Made by a program: the position numbers and the translations under genes
Notes under the pieces: model-generated
Told to the model about the DNA's origin: nothing
The model's input: only the letters and a program-made list of their open reading frames with translations
Databases searched by the model: none
Origin: Aerococcus loyolae
GTDB taxonomy: Bacteria > Bacillota > Bacilli > Lactobacillales > Aerococcaceae
DNA length: 64,000 nt
Assembly (NCBI RefSeq): GCF_002871915.2
Contig: NZ_CP126958.1
Coordinates: forward strand, 1,116,001-1,180,000
Direction: 5' to 3'
Part shown: positions 48,788 through 56,800 of the stretch, piece by piece
How the letters are laid out: the number at the start of each line of letters is the position of its first letter
Position numbering within the stretch: position 1 is the stretch's first letter

Positions 48788-48901
48788 GCTTAAAGTGCTT
48801 GATTATCATTTAGAGATTCAGGGTGGGGCTGTCAAGGTGGAGAGCGAAGCGGACCTTGACTGGCCCACACTGAATCTCTATGCTTTGTTAAGCACTTTAG
48901 C
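48788..48901. repeat. Long imperfect hairpin at the transposase 3' end
   Basis: A 114-bp inverted repeat. Nested paired blocks are AAAGTGCTT/AAGCACTTT, TAGAGATTCAG/CTGAATCTCTA, GTGGG/CCCAC and GTCAAGGT/ACCTTGAC. It includes the transposase stop codon. No T run follows. It may stabilise the mRNA or block transcription and translation passing through the IS. Confidence 0.75.
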
Positions 48902-49967
48902 CTGCTTCTTTAAGCGTTTCCTGAAGTTTCGCAACTTCTAGGTTATAACAGTCGTTAGGGGTTTGATAATCTAAGACCTTTCTAAAGCGATTATTTATTG
49001 TATTCGTATAGTGTGCGAGTTCCTGGTATGTCAGCTTTTTAAAGCTTGTCCCTTTGGGCAAGAATTCTCTTAACATGCGATTATGTCTCTCATTACTGCC
49101 TTTTTCCCAAGCTGAATAGGCATGGGCGAAAAAGACTTCCAAATCCTTCAGAGCATACTCAAGCTGAGATAGTTTAGAAAATTCACTGCCGTTATCGGTC
49201 GTTAAGGTTTTAAAACACGCTTGACCCTCTTTAAGAATCACCTTTTTAACCGATTTTACAATGGAATCTGCATCCCACTTCCAAGTCTTCTTGGTGAGGA
49301 ATTTTCGCGTTTTCCGTTCAACTAGAGTAATAAGACATGGCTCTCCTTTAGTCTTCTTTCCTATCACGAGGTCAAGCTCCCAGTGACCAAATTCTTCTCT
49401 TGAAAGGACGTCTGGGCATCGCTGATCAATGCTTTTTCCAAATACCTTTTTATTCGTCCCACGCGGTTCACTAGGTTGTTTTCTTGGACGAATCCTTGTT
49501 TTCATAGGAAGATCAATATTCCTCACATTTAATAAACCAAGATTGATATATTTATACATGGTTTTGGTGCAAGGAACTCTTTCTAAAGGGTGTTTTCTGC
49601 GGTAATCATGAATAAACGTATCAACACTGAAAATACGGTCTTCTTTAGGTGTCAGTAAGGCTTCCTCAAAGGCTTTAATGAAGTTAGATTTTCCATACAA
49701 AGCGCCTCTGGCTTTAGAATTTGACCGATTATCTTTATAAACACGCGAGCCAGTTTCTGCAAGATAGACATCAACGTAGGTATGATCATAGTTCATTTGA
49801 CGTGTTTTTCCACGTTTTAGTTCACGAGATATGGTGCATTGATTGACGCCAACGGCGTCAGCAATCTCTTTCTGTTTATGTCCTTCTTGGTGCATTGCTT
49901 GGATAATTCCGCGTTTTTCTGCAGAAAGGTGTGTATATGATCTAGGTTTCGTGTTAGAATGTTTCAT
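48897..49967 (-). CDS. IS30 family transposase
   Basis: 356 residues, apparently intact. The N-terminal helix-turn-helix HKQKEIADAVGVNQCTISRELKRG is the IS30 signature. The catalytic triad is D199 (HWELDLV), D258 (TTDNGSEF) and E293 (KGSNERHNRML), with 34 residues between the last two, close to the family DD(33)E. KGSNERHNRMLREF is typical of the family. Start codon at 49967, with AAAGGAG about 12 bases upstream, partly held in a stem. No frameshift is needed for expression. Confidence 0.93.
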   Translation of the reverse strand: MKHSNTKPRSYTHLSAEKRGIIQAMHQEGHKQKEIADAVGVNQCTISRELKRGKTRQMNYDHTYVDVYLAETGSRVYKDNRSNSKARGALYGKSNFIKAFEEALLTPKEDRIFSVDTFIHDYRRKHPLERVPCTKTMYKYINLGLLNVRNIDLPMKTRIRPRKQPSEPRGTNKKVFGKSIDQRCPDVLSREEFGHWELDLVIGKKTKGEPCLITLVERKTRKFLTKKTWKWDADSIVKSVKKVILKEGQACFKTLTTDNGSEFSKLSQLEYALKDLEVFFAHAYSAWEKGSNERHNRMLREFLPKGTSFKKLTYQELAHYTNTINNRFRKVLDYQTPNDCYNLEVAKLQETLKEAG

Positions 49968-49969
49968 AG

Positions 49970-50035
49970 CCAGTGAGTGCTCCTTTACTTGGGTTTAGAC
50001 GCTTTTAAGTATAGAGCATCACTGGTTTTTTGTCG
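49970..50035. repeat. Inverted repeat covering the transposase ribosome-binding site
   Basis: CCAGTGA and GCTC (49970-49982) pair with GAGC and TCACTGG (50024-50035). On the mRNA this stem abuts or covers the AAAGGAG site (49980-49986). Transcripts entering from outside would contain both arms and could fold, limiting transposase synthesis, as known for IS10 and IS50. Whether the IS's own promoter transcript has both arms is unclear. Confidence 0.6.
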
Positions 50036-50045
50036 TCCTTTTCTC

Positions 50046-50070
50046 TATGCACTTCATTTTACAATTTACC
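50046..50070 (-). repeat. IS30 terminal inverted repeat, transposase 5' side
   Basis: Read inwards it begins GGTAAATTGTAAAATG and ends AGTGCATA, differing from the other end at three positions. Confidence 0.8.
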
Positions 50071-50499
50071 TACCTAAAAAAAAAAAAAAATACAATGTAT
50101 ATAAATTTTTTAAAGAGATAATTTATTATTTTATCTATTTATATATCCATAACCTATCTTTATAGATACTCTTTATAGGTCTTATTTATATTTTAAACAC
50201 ATTAATGCATTTATTAATTATTTAAAACACTATTTGAGTTATCCCCCTTATATTTACAGTATAATAATTAAATTTAAAATAACAAATCTTACTTTGTCTT
50301 TTAATTAAATATATAATCTATAAATAAGCTTCTAAGTCGTGTCACGAAGGTATTTCTGGCCATTTAAATTTATTAAGTTATTTAAACAAAAGAACATAAT
50401 ATTGTTCTCAATAAGACCAATATTGTATATTATATAGTTCTTATTTTACATTTTTAAAAAGCTACATGCTTACCTAATTCGTTCAGTATATTAGTAAGA
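50071..50499. other. AT-rich intergenic region, native upstream of surface-protein gene 1
   Basis: No gene or RNA recognised. It starts with the direct-repeat copy and a 14-A tract. It contains a palindrome-like AGAACA-TAATAT-TGTTCT (50391-50408). Before the IS arrived, this region supplied the upstream part of the promoter of surface-protein gene 1. Confidence 0.5.
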
Positions 50500-50533
50500 T
50501 AAAAACTCCCACACAATTATGTATGAGAGTTTG
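50500..50533 (-). terminator. Second terminator copy downstream of surface-protein gene 2
   Basis: AAACTCTCATACATAAT pairs with the following GTGTGGGAGTTTT on the minus strand. It closely resembles the terminator at 50831-50866, 330 bases nearer the gene. The 300 bases between hold nothing recognisable. Confidence 0.55.
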
Positions 50534-50830
50534 TACATTATATTTTAAAATATACTTTGGAATTTTTGTTTCTCAATAGAACACTTTGTAAAAAATATTT
50601 AATGTGATAACTAAGATTTATATTAAATAGATAAACATTTGACCCTTATATTAATGTATTTCGCTTCCCTATTCTTCCATTCATCACTAGTTAAAATTTA
50701 TTCGCGAATTGCTACTGTTTTAAATTTCTTTATCTATAAAATTTGCCATTTATCCTTGTTATTATCGGCATAGCCTGCTTTACTTTCGCTATAAGATTAC
50801 TTTAATCCAAAAAATAGAATCAATCCCTAC

Positions 50831-50866
50831 AAAAAAACTCCCATACTTATGTATGAGAGCTTTTTA
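50831..50866 (-). terminator. Terminator of surface-protein gene 2
   Basis: On the minus strand CTCTCATAC pairs with GTATGGGAG around a 4-base loop and is followed by seven T. It ends 24 bases after the stop codon. Confidence 0.85.
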
Positions 50867-50889
50867 GACTATGAAGTCAAACCAATAAT

Positions 50890-53800
50890 TTAGTCTTTTT
50901 TTCTTCTTTTACCAAGAGCAAGAATACTACCGGCTCCGATAAGAGCTAGGGCTAATGAGCTTGCTAAACCAGCAACTGCTCCTGTTTGAGGGAGTTGACT
51001 TTGTACTTTAGTAGAGCTTGATTTATTAGCTGATGGTTGATTTGCTTTTGTCGTTGCTGCATGAACTGCAGTGTTTGTATGAACTGATTGAGCAACTTGA
51101 TTGCCATCACCTGAGTGTCCTGGTTTTACCGTATTTGCTTGAGGAGCTGCTGGTTGACTAGGTTGGACAGTGTCACTAGGTGCTAGGACTGTGTCAGAAC
51201 CATTGTTATCGCGACCAGCTTTATGGCCTTTGACTGGAACCACGACTACCTTCTTACCACCTGGTAAATCTGGGTCGGTGATAGTTACAGTGATTGGGCC
51301 GTCTACATCGGTGCCTGGTGTCACTTCCACTTCACCGGTTGTTGGGTTGATGACTACAGTAATGTTCTTGCCGTCTTCATCCTTAGCGGTTACCTTAGTA
51401 TCTTTATCAGGGTTATTCACCTTGATGCCAGTCCCTTGTTGGTCATCAGTTGGATTGACTTCTTTGACTTGTGAATCATCTACTGTGGTCTTTTCAACTG
51501 TTTCACTTGGTGTATTAGGCTCATCAGAACCGTTATCATCGCGTCCTGCTTCGTGGCCCTTAACTGGAACGGTAACTTCTTGCTTGCCACCTGGCAGGTC
51601 TGGATCTTCAACGGTCACAGTGATTGGGCCGTCTACGTTGGCACCTGGCGTCACTTCCACTTCACCGGTTTCCGGATTGATGACTACAGGAACATCCTTA
51701 CCGTCTTCATCTTTAGCGGTTACCTTGGTGTCTCTATCAGGGTTGTTGACTTTAACGCCAGTACCTTGTTTTTCGTCGGTTGGGTTAACAGGTTTAACCG
51801 CAGAGTCATCAACATTAGTCTTTTCACGAACTAAGCCTCTACCTGGGATGGTGTCTTTCGAGCCATCTGGGTAGGTGATTGTAGCGGTGCCATCGTCACC
51901 AACTTCAACCTTAGTTGGGTCTTGGCCTTCTTTAGCTGCTGGGAATTTGTCCTTGTTGGCGTCTTCGATGGCCTTCTTAACTTGGGATTTTTCATCGTCA
52001 GTTAAGTGGTTTTTGTCAGCCACTGGAGTCTTCTCAGCTGGAACGACTGGATCCGTTAAGTCGGCTTGGGTCTTGTCTGAACCATTATCATCACGGCCTT
52101 TTTCGTGACCTTCGACTGGGACTTCAAATGTTTGTTTACCATTTGGTAAGTCTTTATCTTCAACGGTGACAGTGATTGGGCCGTCTACCTTGGTGCCAGG
52201 AGTTACGGAAACCTTACCAGTTTCTGGGTCAACGGTCACCGGAACGTCTTGACCATCTTCATCCTTAGCAGTCACCTTGGTTGGGGTCTTGTCGTCTTTA
52301 TTCTTCACAACAAGTCCGGTGTCTTGAGGATCATTGGTTGGTTTAACTGTCTTAGGAGTTCCTTCAACACTTGTCTTAGGTCTTTCGACGACTAAGTCAG
52401 TCCCTGGGATGGTGTCTTTTGATCCATCTGGGTAAGTAATGGTTGCAGTACCGTCATTGCCGATTTCAACCTTAGTTGGGTTTTGCCCTTCCTTAGGCGC
52501 TGGGAACTTGTCCTTGTTGGCATCTTCAATGGCTTTCTTAACTTTTGCTTTTTCGTCATCAGCTAACTTGGTCTTGTCTTCGACTTCAGTCTTCGCTGGA
52601 ACGGTTGGGTCAGTTAAGTCTGCTTGAGTCTTATCTGAACCGTTGTCATCACGACCAGCTTTATGACCATTAACAGGAACAGTGACTTCTTTCTTACCGC
52701 CTGGTAGATCTGAATCAGTTACAGTAACGGTAATCGGGCCGTCAACGTTCTTACCCGGGGTGACTTCCACTTCACCGGTTTCTGGATTGATGACTACAGG
52801 AATGTCCTTGCCATCTTCATCCTTGGCGGTTACCTTGGTGTCTTTGTCAGGGTTGTTGACTTTAACGCCAGTACCTTGTTTTTCATCGGTTGGGTTAACA
52901 GGTTTAACTGCAGTATCATCAACATTAGTCTTTTCACGGACTAATTGGTCACCAGGAATGGTGTCTTTAGACCCATCTGGGTAAGTGATGGTTGCGTTAC
53001 CCTTATCATCAACGGTTACGGTTGTTGGTTTTTGACCTTCCTTAGGCGCTGGGAATTTGTCCTTGTTAGCATCTTCGATAGCCTTCTTAACAGTATTCTT
53101 TTCATCTTCTGTTAAGTGGTTCTTGTCAGCGACTGGAGTCTTCTCAGCTGGAACAGTTGGATCTGTTAGATCAGCTTGAGTCTTACCTGAATGATTGTCA
53201 TCGCGACCCTTTTCGTGACCTTCAACTGGCACTTCGAATGTTTGTTTACCGTCTGGTAAGTCTTTATCTTCAACAGTGACGGTGATTGGACCGTCTACCT
53301 TGGTACCAGGCGTTACAGAAACTTTTCCAGTTTCTGGGTCAACAGTTACCGGAACATCTTGGCCGTCTTCATCTTTAGCGGTTACCTTAGTTGGGGTCTT
53401 GTCATCTTTATTCTTCACAACAAGTCCGGTGTCTTGAGGATCGTTAGTTGGTTTAACTGTCTTAGGCGTACCTTCAACCGTGGTCTTAGGTCTTTCAACA
53501 ACCAGATCTTTACCTGGGATGGTGTCTTTTGAGCCATCTGGGTAGGTAATGGTTGCAGTACCGTCTGGGCCAACTTCAACAGTTGTTGGATTTTGACCTG
53601 GTTTAGCTTCAAGGAATTTACCCTTATTAGTGTCTTCGACTTTCTTCTTAACTTCAGCTTTTTCTTCAGGAGTTAAGTTGGTCTTGTCTTCAACTTCAGT
53701 CTTAGCTGGGACAGTTGGATCTGTTAGATCAGCTTGAGTCTTACCTGAATGGTTGTCATCGCGACCCTTTTCGTGGCCTTCAACTGGCACTTCGAAGCTT

Positions 53801-56800
53801 TGTTTACCGTCTGGTAAGTCTTTGTCTTCAACAGTCACGGTGATTGGACCATCAACATTGGTACCTGGCGTTACGGAAACTTTGCCAGTTTCTGGGTCAA
53901 CAGTTACCGGAACGTCTTTACCATCTTCATCCTTAGCGGTTACCTTGGTTGGGGTCTTGTCGTCTTGGTTCTTCACAACAAGGCCAGTGTCTTGAGGGTC
54001 GTTGGTTGGCTTAACAGTTTGAGGCGTGCCTTCAACCGTAGTCTTAGGCCGTTCAACGACTAAGTCAGTACCTGGAATGGTGTCCTTAGAACCGTCTGGG
54101 TATGTAATAGTTGCGTTACCCTTGTCATCAACTGTTACAGCTGTTGGCTTTTGACCTTCTGTAGGAGTAGGGAACTTGTCCTTGTTAGCGTCTTCGACTT
54201 TCTTCTTAACTTCAGATTTTTCTTCAGGGGTTAAATTGGTCTTGTCTTCGACTTCGGTCTTAGCTGGAACGGTTGGGTTAGTTGTTTCAGCTTGGGTTGG
54301 GTTTTCAGTTACCTTAACAGTTACTGGCACTTCATCCTTAGTACCATCTAGGTAAGTCACGACAACCTTAGCTGGTTTGTCACCAGGAGTCTTAGTATCA
54401 ACAGGTGTTTCAAATTCAAACTTCGTGCCTTGAGGTAACTTGTCGGTATCCTTGATACCATCTTTAGCATTTGGTGTTTGACCAACTTTAGTGTTGATGT
54501 CTTGACCTTGTGGATCGTTCTTTTCTGCGTCGGTTAAGTCATTGACCTTAACAGTTACAGGAACTTCATCCGTTGAACCGTCTGGGTAAGTTACAACGAC
54601 TGTCGCTGGTTTGTCACCTGGGGTCTTCGTATCAACTGGTTCCTTGTAGGCAACTTTAGTGTCCTTAGGTAAGTCAGTTAAGTTTGCGATTGAATCTTCA
54701 GCCTTAGGAGTGTCACCGACTTTGACGGTTTGGTCCTTAGCTTTCGGTTCATTCTTTTCTGCGTCGGTTAAGTCTTTGACTTGGACTTTGGCAGGAACTT
54801 CTTCGCTTGAACCATCTGGGTAGGTTACTACAACTGTTGCTTGTTTTTCACCTGGGGTCTTGGTATCAACTGGTTCCTTGTAAGCAACTTTAGTGCCCTT
54901 AGGTAAGTCAGTTAAGTTTGCGATAGAATCTTCAGCCTTAGGTGTTTCTCCAACCTTAACAGTTTGGTCCTTAGCTTGTGGATCGTTCTTTTCAGCATCT
55001 GTCTTCTTAGTTGCGTTAGCTACAATGACTTCGTCTTTAGTCACTGGTGTTTCAGGAGCTATTGACCAAGTGATTGGTTCTTTGTAGTCCTTAGCTTTAG
55101 CTGGATCAATAGTTGCCTCTGGATACGAATCAGCTGAAATACCTTTACCATCTCTTACGTGAAGAACTTTTTCTGAAACTTGAGTACCTTCACCAGCTTT
55201 GAGCGTTACCTTATGGTAGCCTTCTGGAACTGGAGCATTTGGATCAGTTGGTTTATAAACGTCAGGCCGTATAGCCACATTGAAGGTAGCTTCAGCTGTG
55301 TCGGTAGTCTTGTCCCCGTAAGTTACCACGACTGGAACTTTGACATCCTTACCTTCGTCAGCAGCTCCAGGTGTGTAGCTAACTTCCCCTGTCTTAGGAT
55401 CGATGGTAGCGCCCTTAGGAGCACCTTCACCTAGAGCAAAAGTTGCGCCGGCTGGTGTGTTCGCTGGCTTATTAGCGCTATCTTTGAAGCTTGGGGCTTT
55501 CGATTTTGCTGGTTGTCCAACCTTGGCCTCAGTTGGTTCATAGCTGGGTTCCAAGGCATCCTTATCTTGTTGTTTAACCTTGATTGGGGCTTTGGATTCA
55601 GCCTTGAGTTCACCGGTCTTACCTGGAACAGTGACTTCAACCTTCTTACCGTCATGGTCTTTCTTGGTTAGAGGTGTTTCAGGGGTGTAGTTAGGCACGT
55701 CTTTGAGGCCCACTTTAATGCCATACTTGTCAAAGTCTTTCGGTTCAACCACTTTTTCCACGCCATTGGCATCGGTTAATTTCACCTTAGTGCCGGCTGG
55801 GTCAAGTTTGTTGTCGCCTTCCTTGCCTTCGGTATATTCTTTCTTGGTTGGGTCTTGAACGATTTCAACCTTAGCGATACCGACATTGTCTTCGTTGAAG
55901 CCTTTATCTTCGTAAACAGAGTAGTATTCGCGAGTGTCGCCCTTAAGCCCTTCTTCGATTGGGGTATCCTTGGCTAATTCATTGTCAAAGATTGGTTCCC
56001 ATGATGACCATTTCTTAGCTGGGTTGTCCGCTACTGGGTTTGTAGGTACAACTTGATCAAATTTAGTTTGAATTTCTGGGTCGTTAAACTTAGTTCCTTT
56101 AAGAACGTCGAAGGCTTTCACCTTAGAATTGTCCGCAAATTTACCAGTTACTGAACCGTCCTTAGTATCCGCATTGAATTTCAGGCGCACATAGCCTTCA
56201 GGTACAGGAGCGTTTGGATCGGTAACATCTTTAATCTTGTCTTGTTCAGCCACAATAACGGGTGCATTGGTGGTATCTTGTGAACCATCCTTGTAGGTCA
56301 CAACCACTGGCACGCTAACCATGGTCCCAGCATCAGCAGCCTTAGCTGTGTAGGTGACAACACCTGTGTTAGGATCAACTTTAGCACCCTCTGGAGCGTT
56401 TTCGCCTAAAGCGAACTTAGCGCCTTCTGGTTTGACAGTATCCTTGTCAGCTTGGTCAATGAATGTAGGCGTTGAGGTGACTTCTTCACCGACATTACTA
56501 TAGACTGGGGTGTATTTAGGATCAACTAAGTCTTTTTCTTCTTCTTTAGGTAGTACTTTAATGACAGCGTTACTTTGGATCTTCATCCCATTTGGATAGG
56601 TAAGAGTTACAGGAACAGTTACTGTTTCACCTGGAATTTTCGCTGTATCAGCAGCTTTGATGGTGACTTCACCAGTCTTAGGATCTACGCTTACAGGGAT
56701 GTCCTTGCCAGCAACGTTGACGGTCTTAAGTGGCTCGTAAGAAATCTTAGTTTCGCCGTTTTTATCAACGGTTTCTTTTCTTTCTTCATAGGAGAAGGTT

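Larger units (their letters stand above)
48683..50070 (-). mobile_element. IS30-family insertion sequence (1388 bp)
   Basis: Terminal inverted repeats of 25 bp bound a single transposase gene. Both ends begin GGTAAATTG and match at about 22 of 25 positions. The element is flanked by a 13-bp direct repeat, TACCT plus eight A (48670-48682 and 50071-50083). This is longer than the 2-3 bp usual for IS30, although part may be coincidental A-tract. It is inserted 77 bp upstream of surface-protein gene 1, transposase in the same direction. Confidence 0.85.

Noticed and set aside
51170..54000. Long open frames opposite surface-protein gene 2, including one of 234 codons
   Set aside because: Same cause: the complement of in-frame repeats. 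The product is Ser/Val/Pro low-complexity and no start signals are seen.
51190..54288. Regular repeats resembling a CRISPR-like array
   Set aside because: Units are 552-558 bp, coding and in frame. No short direct repeats with unique spacers and no cas genes.
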